From positions 344,906 through 408,905 of the forward strand of contig NZ_ML123046.1 of assembly GCF_003846175.1 (NCBI RefSeq): a DNA stretch of 64,000 bases. The letters are read 5' to 3'. How positions within the stretch are numbered: position 1 is the first letter of the stretch; the number at the start of each line of letters is the position of its first letter. Below the pieces are notes generated by a model. It was not told the origin of the DNA. It worked only from the letters and a program-made list of their open reading frames with translations, and did no database searches. The translations under genes and the position numbers were made by a program. This stretch comes from Streptomyces sp. ADI95-17. GTDB lineage: Bacteria > Actinomycetota > Actinomycetes > Streptomycetales > Streptomycetaceae. Below are positions 7,515 through 14,689 of this stretch, piece after piece.

Positions 7515-8000
7515 ATGAATGCGGAGCGTGACGTGCGGAACGGGGACGCCGCGTCGGCGACACCGGTGTCCGGTACGGGGGACAGGGCGGGCGTGACGGG
7601 TGAAGTCACCGAGGGTGTGACCAAGGAGCGGGAGCTCGGCTCCAGGGCGCCCGGGTTCATCAAGGCGTCCAGGACGCTGCACCTGAGCTGGCAGGTCGGC
7701 GTCTTCATCGTCGGCCTCGCCGTGGTCGTGGCGGGCATCATCATGCTGCCCCTGCCCGGCCCCGGCTGGCTGGTGATCTTCGGCGGCATGGCGATCTGGG
7801 CGACCGAATTCGTCTGGGCGCAGCTGGTGCTCCGCTGGACCAGGCGGAAGGTGACCGAGGCCGCCCAGCGGGCGCTCGACCCCAAGGTCCGGCGGCGCAA
7901 CATCATCCTCACGTCGGTCGGCCTGGTGATCATCGCGGTGCTGGTGGGGATCTACGTCTGGAAGTTCGGCATCACCATGCCGTGGAAGATCCACGAGTGA
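7515..8000 (+). CDS. TIGR02611-type (PGPGW) membrane protein
   Basis: A 161-residue protein with a polar N-terminal third and three hydrophobic segments (about 62-80, 86-100 and 136-156). The motif LPLPGPGWLVIFGG between the first two is the hallmark of the PGPGW/TIGR02611 membrane family. No function is established for that family. The ATG at 7515 is used. It is divergent from ssgB with 190 nt between starts and is followed by tRNA-Val. Confidence 0.75.
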   Translation: MNAERDVRNGDAASATPVSGTGDRAGVTGEVTEGVTKERELGSRAPGFIKASRTLHLSWQVGVFIVGLAVVVAGIIMLPLPGPGWLVIFGGMAIWATEFVWAQLVLRWTRRKVTEAAQRALDPKVRRRNIILTSVGLVIIAVLVGIYVWKFGITMPWKIHE

Positions 8001-8054
8001 CCCGGGGGTGGTCATGGGGCGCCGCTGACATGGGGTAATGTTTGGCCTGCGCCC

Positions 8055-8126
8055 GGGCGATTAGCTCAGTGGGAGAGCGCTTCGTTCACACCGAAGAGGT
8101 CACTGGTTCGAACCCAGTATCGCCCA
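8055..8126 (+). tRNA. tRNA-Val (CAC), first copy
   Basis: A 72-nt cloverleaf with acceptor stem GGGCGAT/ATCGCCC, anticodon loop TTCACAC (anticodon CAC, reading GUG) and T-loop TTCGAAC; discriminator A, no encoded CCA. It is identical to the copy at 11646-11717. Confidence 0.95.
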
Positions 8127-8133
8127 CCCCGGA

Positions 8134-8173
8134 CAGAGGGCCCGTGAGACCGCAGAGTCTCACGGGCCCTCTG
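8134..8173 (+). terminator. Terminator of tRNA-Val (first copy)
   Basis: A 17-bp stem (8134-8150 with 8157-8173) around a 6-nt loop, followed by CGTTTT. It begins 8 nt after the tRNA. Confidence 0.85.
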
Positions 8174-8336
8174 CGTTTTCCGTTTCCGGCCGGCCTCCCG
8201 GCCCCTCGGCGGTGTTCCGGTGAGTGATTCGCAAGCGCTTTCGTGAACGATTCAATCCATGAGGTAGCGGACGGTCCGGGTCCGCAAAAGCGGGAGGGCC
8301 ATCCGGATATCGGGGCCGGACGGACTTCCGAGGCCG

Positions 8337-8418
8337 CGGGAATTCCCGGAAAGGGATCGGTCCTCGGCGTCCGCGAGCAATGTCGCGGACGATTCGAGAA
8401 CTCCGCCGGGAATTCCCG
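8337..8418. repeat. Nested inverted repeats in a 394-nt non-coding stretch
   Basis: Between tRNA-Val and the large membrane gene (8127-8520) no gene is convincing. Inside it, the palindrome CGGGAATTCCCG occurs twice (8337-8348 and 8407-8418). The copies flank a 9-bp hairpin (8368-8376 with 8383-8391), so the whole block can fold as one long-range stem with an inner hairpin. It lies downstream of the minus-strand membrane gene. Confidence 0.5.
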
Positions 8419-8478
8419 CCGCGGTGGCGGCGGGCGCGAACTGCTCGATTTCACGGGCGAGTTCACGCGGCCGCTGCC

Positions 8479-8508
8479 CGGGGCCGCCCCGTGATCCGGC
8501 CGGCCCCG
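8479..8508 (-). terminator. Hairpin downstream of the large membrane protein gene
   Basis: CGGGGCC (8479-8485) and GGCCCCG (8502-8508) can pair 13 nt beyond the minus-strand stop codon, with a 16-nt loop. This is a modest candidate terminator. Confidence 0.35.
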
Positions 8509-8520
8509 TGCGACGCACCG

Positions 8521-11112
8521 TCAGCGCATCCGGCCCAGGGACTGCTTCAGCCGCCGCGCATCGCGCAGTCGCTGCTCGTACGTCGCCCCGACCACCAGCA
8601 ACAGCAGCCCGGCCACAGCGGGCGGCAGCCAGCGCGGCAGCGCGCCGACCACCTGGACCACGTACGGCGCCAGTTCGTGCACCGCGTCCAGGCCCAGCAC
8701 CGCGCCACCGACCAGCAGCAGCGCCTGGAGCCGCAGCCGGGCGCCCGCCAGGGTGATCACCAGGGCCGCCGCACCGAGCAGCAGCGGCCGCAGCCAGTGC
8801 GGATCGAGCCAGGCCGCGAAGAGGCTCGGCACCAGCGTCACCGTGAGACCCGCCCCGTACGCCGTCCACGACGACGCCTCCGGGTCGCGGCGCCGGCGCA
8901 GCACACCGACCACCAGGGCGGGCACCGTCACCGGCAGGGTGTACGCCTCCGGGTCCGACACCCCCGAGGCCGAGAGCCGCACCCAGGTCGCCAGGACGAA
9001 CAGGGCCACCGCCAGGTACCCGGCCACCGGCCGGCGCTCGGCCCGTACGGCCGTGCCCGCCGCGAGCACCCCGCTCAGCGCCAGCACCAGCGCCAGGAAC
9101 GGCCGGTCCGGCACCGCCATGACCACCGCCACCGCGGCCGCCATCGCCCCGGTCAGCTCGACCGGAAGAGCCGACGGGCGGTTCCGCAGCCGGGCCCCGA
9201 GCAGCACCGTCACCAGGGTGACGGCCAGCATCAGCGGCGCCGCCCGGTATCCGGCGAGCCCCAGCGACGCCCCGGCCGCACGGGCGAGCACCATCGCGCA
9301 CAGCACGGCCCCGCAGGCCGACACCGACTGTGCGATCCGCAGCGTCCCCGCCGCACGCGCCACTCGGGCCTGCGGCGATTCCCGCGTCGGCGTCGCGGTG
9401 TCGTCGAGCAGCACCGCGACCGCCCCGAACACCAGCAACAGCACCGCGAACACCGCGTACGTGGCGGCCTGAGCCGCGAGCGAGAGGAGCCCCGTGCTCA
9501 CCGCGCCGATCAGCCCGCACACCAGCGCGGCCGTCCCCGGCGCACCCGCCCCCCGGCGCAGGCCCCGCACCGCCACCGCGAACACCGCGGCGACCAGCAC
9601 CGACTGCGCCGCCACGGCCGTGGCGTACGACAGTCCCAGCACCGCGGGCAGCGTGACGAGCCCCGCCCAGCAGAGCACCGTCGCGACGGTCCCCGCCGCA
9701 CTCCGCCACGCCGGACCCGGCAGGACCACCGGACCGGCCGCCCCTGCCGGCCGGTCCCACGACCGGTGCGCCAGGCCGAGCAGACCGGCCACCACCAGCA
9801 GCACCAGCGGAGCCGCGGTCAGCTGGGACCACGCCGGACCCTCCGTGCCCAGGGCGGCCCGTACGCCACCGTCCGGCGCGCCGGACCACACGCGGGCCAG
9901 CTGCGACACCGTACCCATCAGCGACATCCCGACCGGCGGCGCCGAGGCCAGCACCGCGGCCGCGGTCACCGCCGACGAGGCCCACACCAGACCCTGCCCG
10001 ACCGGCCGGGGCAGCGGCGCCCGTACCGACGCCAACAGCACCGCACCGCACAGCAGATACACCGGCACCGACCAGTCCCACTCCATCCCGGCGCGCAGCA
10101 CACCGCCCACCGCGGCCACCCCGGCCAACCCGGCCAGCACACCGCCGGCCACCGCGAGGCCCCTGGGCGCACGCCACGCCCCGAACAGTGCGATCACCGC
10201 GCCCGCGAGCAGCAGTGCGGCCGGTGCCAGCGCGTCCGGCACCGCATCGGCGGACACCGACTGCGCCAGGGCCACCGCCAGTCCCAGCAGGCCCGTCGTC
10301 CAGCCGCCGACACAGGCCGTCACCCGGACCGCGAGGCCCGGCCCGCGCACCGCGATCGCGCAGTCCAGCGCCGCCGTCAGCAGCAGCGCCCAGCCGAACA
10401 CCGAGGCACCCGCACCCGCCGACCAGGCCCACAGCAGCAGCGGCAGCTGAGCGCTCACCACCGCCAGCGGCAGCGGCAGCCGCAGCCGGTCGAGCAACAG
10501 CCCGTACCCGGCCCACAGCACCGCCAGAACGGCCGAGGCGGCCGCGGCGAAACCGGGCCCGTCGGCGTCCGGCACCGCGACCCGGTGCAGCGCGTAGGCG
10601 TCGAGGATCATCAGCACGGAGGCCAGAGCGCCGAGCGACTCGGCCGTCGCGGACAGCCCGCGGCGCAGCAGCACGGCGGGGGCGGCGAGCGCCGCGAGTG
10701 TCACCACGGCGAGCACCGCCGAACGGCCGGCGATCCCCATGTGACCCCAGCTGACCAGGGTGAACGCGATCGCCGCGATCGTCAGCAGCAGACCGCCCAG
10801 GGTGAGCAGCACGTTCTGCGCGCTGCGCGGTCCGGCCTGCGCGGCAGGAGACCCGGGCACAGCCGCGAACGGGGCCGCGGGCCGAGCTGTCGAGGGCGGC
10901 CCGAACGGGGCGGCGAACTGCGGAGCCGGCGGTCCGGCGGGAGGCCCGGCGGGAGACGTCAGCACGCTCAGCAGCCAGGCACGGCGAACCAGCAACTGGG
11001 ACCGGCGGGCGTCCAGCCGGGCCAGTTCGCGATCGAGGAGCGCCAATTCCTCGGCGGGTGGCGGCACATGTTCCATGGACGCGAGTGTGGCGCGAGCCAC
11101 AGGTTCGGACAT
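8521..11112 (-). CDS. Large polytopic integral membrane protein, function unknown
   Basis: An 863-residue protein. The N-terminal 50 residues form a charged helical segment (ELALLDRELARLDARRSQLLVRRAWLL), followed by a Pro/Ala-rich linker (about 54-95). The remainder is an almost unbroken series of hydrophobic segments, on the order of twenty or more, rich in Ala, Val and Leu. Loop sequences contain no nucleotide-binding or transporter signature I can name. Such giant Ala/Leu-rich proteins are common in actinomycetes with no assigned role. The start at 11112 is uncertain; an in-frame ATG at 11076 (MEHVPPP) is equally possible. It is divergent from the SRPBCC gene with 47 nt between starts. Confidence 0.75.
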   Translation of the reverse strand: MSEPVARATLASMEHVPPPAEELALLDRELARLDARRSQLLVRRAWLLSVLTSPAGPPAGPPAPQFAAPFGPPSTARPAAPFAAVPGSPAAQAGPRSAQNVLLTLGGLLLTIAAIAFTLVSWGHMGIAGRSAVLAVVTLAALAAPAVLLRRGLSATAESLGALASVLMILDAYALHRVAVPDADGPGFAAAASAVLAVLWAGYGLLLDRLRLPLPLAVVSAQLPLLLWAWSAGAGASVFGWALLLTAALDCAIAVRGPGLAVRVTACVGGWTTGLLGLAVALAQSVSADAVPDALAPAALLLAGAVIALFGAWRAPRGLAVAGGVLAGLAGVAAVGGVLRAGMEWDWSVPVYLLCGAVLLASVRAPLPRPVGQGLVWASSAVTAAAVLASAPPVGMSLMGTVSQLARVWSGAPDGGVRAALGTEGPAWSQLTAAPLVLLVVAGLLGLAHRSWDRPAGAAGPVVLPGPAWRSAAGTVATVLCWAGLVTLPAVLGLSYATAVAAQSVLVAAVFAVAVRGLRRGAGAPGTAALVCGLIGAVSTGLLSLAAQAATYAVFAVLLLVFGAVAVLLDDTATPTRESPQARVARAAGTLRIAQSVSACGAVLCAMVLARAAGASLGLAGYRAAPLMLAVTLVTVLLGARLRNRPSALPVELTGAMAAAVAVVMAVPDRPFLALVLALSGVLAAGTAVRAERRPVAGYLAVALFVLATWVRLSASGVSDPEAYTLPVTVPALVVGVLRRRRDPEASSWTAYGAGLTVTLVPSLFAAWLDPHWLRPLLLGAAALVITLAGARLRLQALLLVGGAVLGLDAVHELAPYVVQVVGALPRWLPPAVAGLLLLVVGATYEQRLRDARRLKQSLGRMR

Positions 11113-11159
11113 GCGCTCGGATACTCAGTTGCCCGGCTGAGTACGAGCAGACTGGGGTC

Positions 11160-11606
11160 ATGGACTGGAGCCACTACCGATTTGTGAGTGTCTGGGATCT
11201 TCCCGCACCGCCCGACGCCGTGTACGAGATCCTCGAACGCGCCGACGACTACCCGCGCTGGTGGCCGCAGGTCCGTGAGGTCACCTCGGTCGACGGCACC
11301 ACCGGCACCACCCGTATCCGCTCGCTGCTCCCGTACGACCTCGTCCTGACCGTCCGCGAACGTCGCCGCGACCCCCGGGCCAGGGTGATCGAGGCGACGC
11401 TCAGCGGCGATCTGGACGGCTGGATCCGGTGGACGGTCGGCCCGCACGACGGTGGCAGCCGGGCCGTCTACGAGCAGGAGGTCGAGGTGCGCCGGCGGCT
11501 GATGCGGCTGCTGGCGGTGCCCGGACGCCCGGTGTTCCGGGCCAATCACGCCCTGATGATGCGTGCCGGGCGGCGGGGTCTCGCGGCCAGGCTGGAAGCA
11601 GTTTGA
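11160..11606 (+). CDS. SRPBCC/polyketide cyclase-like ligand-binding protein
   Basis: A 148-residue START/Bet v1-like (SRPBCC) protein: WDLPAPPDAVYEILERADDYPRWWPQV is the typical N-terminal helix-grip opening, followed by alternating beta strands and a long basic C-terminal helix (HALMMRAGRRGLAARLEAV). Members bind hydrophobic ligands; specific activities vary and none is implied here. The ATG at 11160 gives the complete fold. It is divergent from the large membrane protein gene and precedes the second tRNA-Val by 39 nt. Confidence 0.8.
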   Translation: MDWSHYRFVSVWDLPAPPDAVYEILERADDYPRWWPQVREVTSVDGTTGTTRIRSLLPYDLVLTVRERRRDPRARVIEATLSGDLDGWIRWTVGPHDGGSRAVYEQEVEVRRRLMRLLAVPGRPVFRANHALMMRAGRRGLAARLEAV

Positions 11607-11645
11607 ACCTGACCCGCAGAGACCTGTATGGTTCAACCCGTTCCC

Positions 11646-11717
11646 GGGCGATTAGCTCAGTGGGAGAGCGCTTCGTTCACACCGAAGAGGTCACTGGTTC
11701 GAACCCAGTATCGCCCA
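11646..11717 (+). tRNA. tRNA-Val (CAC), second copy
   Basis: All 72 nt are identical to the tRNA at 8055-8126, including the CAC anticodon. Identity extends only a few bases beyond the gene on either side, so the flanks and terminators are unrelated. Confidence 0.95.
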
Positions 11718-11723
11718 CCCGGA

Positions 11724-11762
11724 AGAAGCCGGTCCGTCAGCAGAATCGACGGACCGGCTTCT
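11724..11762 (+). terminator. Terminator of tRNA-Val (second copy)
   Basis: A 15-bp perfect stem (11724-11738 with 11748-11762) and a 9-nt loop begin 7 nt after the tRNA. Confidence 0.8.
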
Positions 11763-11793
11763 GCGTGTGCGGAAGCGGACACCGGGCATCCGG

Positions 11794-12519
11794 TCACGCC
11801 GCGGCGGGCAGCTCCGGGCGCAGCGGCCAGGCCGGATCCACCGCCTCCGCCGTGCCGTTCTTCGCGAACCACGCCTGCAGCCCACGTGCCTGCGCCGCGT
11901 GCCACACGGCCTGCAGGGTGTGCAGCTCCGGCGGGGTCAGCCGGTCCAGCCGGGACGAGAACCGCCGCCCCACCGCCCGCACCAGCTCCAGCGAGGCCGC
12001 CGCGTCGGCCGCCGCGTCATGGGCGCCGTCGAGCACCACGCCGTACAGCTCGCAGAGATCGGTGAGGGTCCGCCGGCCCTTGCGGTAGCGGTCCAGATGT
12101 TTGTCGAGCACGCGCGGATCCAGCACGCACAGTGGGGAGTTCTGCAGATACGGCCCGAGCGACGAGGCGCGGTGACGCTTCAGCTCCCGGTCCAGCAGCG
12201 TCAGGTCGAACGGCGCGTTCATCACGACCAGCGGGCGCCCCGCCGCGCACTGCTCGGCCAGCGCACGGGCTATCTCCTCCACCACCGGCGCCGGCCAGCG
12301 GCCGTTGCGCTGAAGGTGATCGTCGGTCAGACCGTGGATCTCGGTGGCCCCCACGGGTACCGGTATCCCCGGATTCACCAGCCAGCGGGTGACGCGCATC
12401 CGCCCGCCCGCCGCGTCCTGGACGACCAGGGCGGCCGAGACGATCCGGTCCCCCTCGACGTCGACTCCTGTTGTCTCGGTGTCAAAAGCGGCCAGTGGCC
12501 CCTCGTACCAGTGAGTCAT
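11794..12519 (-). CDS. DnaQ-like 3'-5' exonuclease (DEDDh family)
   Basis: A 241-residue exonuclease domain protein. Exo I is FDTETTG with Asp13 and Glu15. Exo II lies in VVMNAPFDLTLLDREL, and the DEDDh signature is the HDAAADA segment (His and Asp). It resembles the epsilon subunit of DNA polymerase III but lacks an extra polymerase-binding region, so it is more likely a stand-alone proofreading or repair nuclease. The ATG at 12519 has a strong GGAG-type site upstream. It is divergent from the DUF4365 operon with 190 nt between starts. Confidence 0.85.
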   Translation of the reverse strand: MTHWYEGPLAAFDTETTGVDVEGDRIVSAALVVQDAAGGRMRVTRWLVNPGIPVPVGATEIHGLTDDHLQRNGRWPAPVVEEIARALAEQCAAGRPLVVMNAPFDLTLLDRELKRHRASSLGPYLQNSPLCVLDPRVLDKHLDRYRKGRRTLTDLCELYGVVLDGAHDAAADAAASLELVRAVGRRFSSRLDRLTPPELHTLQAVWHAAQARGLQAWFAKNGTAEAVDPAWPLRPELPAAA

Positions 12520-12709
12520 CCCCGAACTCCTCGTGCCCGAACGGCAGATGTGTGATTCCTCTGCCCGGTCCGGTGATACCCGCGCCCTTTGCCTGATACG
12601 CCGTTTGCGGGCCGTCCGGTGCGGTGACAACACAGGTGAGGGGTACGGAAGTTGTCCGTCGCCCCGCCCCGGAGAACCGATCGGCACAGCCCGGAAGGCA
12701 CACGCAGCC

Positions 12710-13276
12710 ATGGCGCTCGCGCAGCCCGAACCGAGCGGGCTGCTGTCACAGCGGATCGAACCGCTGCGCGGCACACTCGCAACCACCGCCTGCATGGAGA
12801 CGCTCCAGGTGGGCTATCTGCACGCCGTCGCGGCCGCGGCGGGGTGCTCCCTGTCGCAGCCCTTCCCCGACAACGGCATCGACTGGCATGTCAGCCACGG
12901 CGCCCCAGGCCATGCCGTGGACGACGAAGTGACCATAAAGGTGCAGCTCAAGTGCACGTACCAGATCCCGCCGAACCCGCCGGGACCGACATTCGCCTTC
13001 ACGCTCGACAACGCCCACCTCGTGAAACTGGCCCGGACGCCCGTGTCGGTGCACAAGATCCTCGTCGTGATGATCGTGCCGCGCAGCCAGGACGACTGGC
13101 TCCGCGCCGGACACGACCGGCTGGACCTGCGGCACTGCTGCTACTGGACCAACCTGGCCGGCCACGCGGTGACGGGCCGGCACCGGACGACCGTGCGGAT
13201 CCCGACCTCGCGCATCTTCGACGACCGGGCGCTCTGCGAGATCATGACCCGCGTAGGGGCGGGAGGGAGACCCTGA
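12710..13276 (+). CDS. DUF4365 protein with PD-(D/E)XK nuclease-like motif
   Basis: A 188-residue protein. Residues about 28-130 match the DUF4365 pattern: an N-terminal helix with Glu30, then GIDWHV (Asp58) and IKVQLKCTYQ (Gln79-x-Lys81). Asp58 with Q-x-K is the variant PD-(D/E)XK nuclease active site reported for this family, so nuclease activity is a family-based inference. The ATG at 12710 has GGAAGG upstream. Its stop overlaps the start of the next gene (TGATG), so the two are translationally coupled and probably function together. It is divergent from a DnaQ-like exonuclease. Confidence 0.75.
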   Translation: MALAQPEPSGLLSQRIEPLRGTLATTACMETLQVGYLHAVAAAAGCSLSQPFPDNGIDWHVSHGAPGHAVDDEVTIKVQLKCTYQIPPNPPGPTFAFTLDNAHLVKLARTPVSVHKILVVMIVPRSQDDWLRAGHDRLDLRHCCYWTNLAGHAVTGRHRTTVRIPTSRIFDDRALCEIMTRVGAGGRP

Positions 13277-14550
13277 TGCACCGGCCGATGGGCGAATACG
13301 ACGACTGCGCGGACGGAGCGGTCCCGCCGGCCACCCGCCCGCACCCCGCCGAGACCGCGGGACCGTGGCCCGACGCACCCGGACTCCCGGGGGGCGTCCC
13401 GGACCCCGCCAGGGTCGACCCCGCGGTGCTCGGCGCCCTGCTCGGCCGGCACGGCTGGCAGCGCCGGGGCGGGGCGGCCGGGCGCTACAGCCGCTGGACC
13501 CCTCCGGGCCCACCGGCCCCGCCCGGCGGCGGGACGAGCCTCCTGGTCCCCGACACCACCGCCTTCCCCGACAGCGAGGACCTCCTCGCCGAGGCACTGA
13601 CCGCGCTCGCCCGCAGCGCCGCACCCTCGGCCCGCGAGGTCCTGGTCTCCCTCGCCGTGCCCAGCGACGAGATCCGCTGGTGGCGCGAGGTCCCCGAAGC
13701 GGTCGCGGGCGCGGCCGGCTGGGCCGGGGCGGAGCGGCTGCACACCGCCGCCCGGCAGATACTGCTCGCCGGAGCCCTGGCCGTACGCGAGAACGCCGGC
13801 TACCACGGCGCACGCCACCGCCGCAGGGCCCGGGCCGCGCTCGAAGGCCTCCTCGTCGGGCCCGCTCCCGGCGGCCGCGAACTCGCCGCGTTCGTGCCGG
13901 TCGAACCGGGCCGCGCCGTCGCCGTACGCCTCTACCAGGCGCTGCAGGCCACTCGCGAGGCTGTGGACTACCAGCGGGCCACCGGCGGCTACGAAGCCTT
14001 CGACACCGCTGTCGGGGCGGGCGTCAGCCGGGAGCTGACCGAGGCCGTCATCGCACTCGTCCGGGGCTCGGAAGGGGCTGGGATAGCGCTGGAGTGGGCG
14101 CCCGCCGCCGGGACGCCCGAGGGCTGCCCGGCGCGGCCCGAGCCGGTGGAGTTCTCGCCGGGCGACCTGCCCGCCCTGCGCCGGGCCGGCGCCCGCTACC
14201 TCCACGACGAGCCCGCCCTGGCGGTACGGATCACCGGCGCCGTCGTCCGGATGCGCCGCTCGGCACCGCGCGGCGCCGGGATCGTGCGGCTGCGGGTGCT
14301 GGCCGGCGCCGAGGTGCCGCACGTGCGGCTGGAGCTGGACGAGGAGGCGTACCGGATCGCGGGCCACGCCCATCTCGTGGGGCTGCCGATCCGGGTGGAG
14401 GGCAGGCTGGAGAGCCGCGGCGGCTTCCGGCGGCTGACGAGGACCTCGCACGTCGTGCCCGTGCAGGTCGACGACGCGGAACGGGACCGGCTGATGAAGT
14501 CGCTCCAGGAGAACGTCGACCACTTCGAGGAGGCCTGCACCGGCGAATAG
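13276..14550 (+). CDS. Unknown partner protein of the DUF4365 gene
   Basis: A 424-residue protein I cannot assign to a named family. Residues 1-50 are Pro/Asp-rich. A first globular part (about 55-130) contains HGWQRRGG, SRWTPPG and SLLVPD. A helical middle (about 140-270) carries basic segments (GARHRRRARAALEGLL). A C-terminal beta-rich part (about 310-400) has the pattern ITGAVVRMR, VRLELDEEAYRIAGHAHL and IRVEGRLE, which resembles an OB-like fold of RNA/DNA-associated proteins; that is only an impression. It begins with an ATG inside the stop codon of the DUF4365 gene, so the two products are likely made in fixed ratio. No active-site motif is evident. Confidence 0.65.
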   Translation: MHRPMGEYDDCADGAVPPATRPHPAETAGPWPDAPGLPGGVPDPARVDPAVLGALLGRHGWQRRGGAAGRYSRWTPPGPPAPPGGGTSLLVPDTTAFPDSEDLLAEALTALARSAAPSAREVLVSLAVPSDEIRWWREVPEAVAGAAGWAGAERLHTAARQILLAGALAVRENAGYHGARHRRRARAALEGLLVGPAPGGRELAAFVPVEPGRAVAVRLYQALQATREAVDYQRATGGYEAFDTAVGAGVSRELTEAVIALVRGSEGAGIALEWAPAAGTPEGCPARPEPVEFSPGDLPALRRAGARYLHDEPALAVRITGAVVRMRRSAPRGAGIVRLRVLAGAEVPHVRLELDEEAYRIAGHAHLVGLPIRVEGRLESRGGFRRLTRTSHVVPVQVDDAERDRLMKSLQENVDHFEEACTGE

Positions 14551-14640
14551 GGCCCGGGGCCGGGGGCTCGCGGGGGAGCGGTGGGGCCGGCCGCCCAATC
14601 CGTTTCGCAGAGGGGGCCCGCGGCTCGGTACGATTCGTAT

Positions 14641-14665
14641 CGCACGCGCACTGTGAACGCGTGCG
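14641..14665 (+). promoter_or_regulatory. Leader hairpin immediately before the thrS ribosome-binding site
   Basis: CGCACGCG (14641-14648) and CGCGTGCG (14658-14665) make a perfect 8-bp stem 14 nt before the Shine-Dalgarno sequence (CAGGAGAG). A TACGAT -10-like hexamer lies at 14629-14634, so the hairpin would fall at the 5' end of the transcript. No T-box elements (specifier loop, UGGN bulge) are present. Confidence 0.4.
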
Positions 14666-14689
14666 TTCCCCCTGAGTCAGGAGAGACCG

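Noticed and set aside
8243-8494. An 83-residue plus-strand frame in the gap after tRNA-Val
   Set aside because: Weak start context, no hydrophobic pattern or domain, and it runs through inverted repeats; I regard the region as non-coding.
8380-11187. A 935-codon plus-strand frame opposite the large membrane protein
   Set aside because: The minus-strand product has regular transmembrane periodicity; the plus frame is Arg/Gln/His-rich shadow sequence.
8055-11717. The two tRNA-Val genes as attachment sites of an integrated element
   Set aside because: No integrase, excisionase or plasmid/phage gene lies between or near them, and composition of the interval matches its neighbours.
14551-14689. 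T-box riboswitch upstream of thrS
   Set aside because: No specifier loop, AG bulge, or UGGN antiterminator sequence is present; only a short hairpin.
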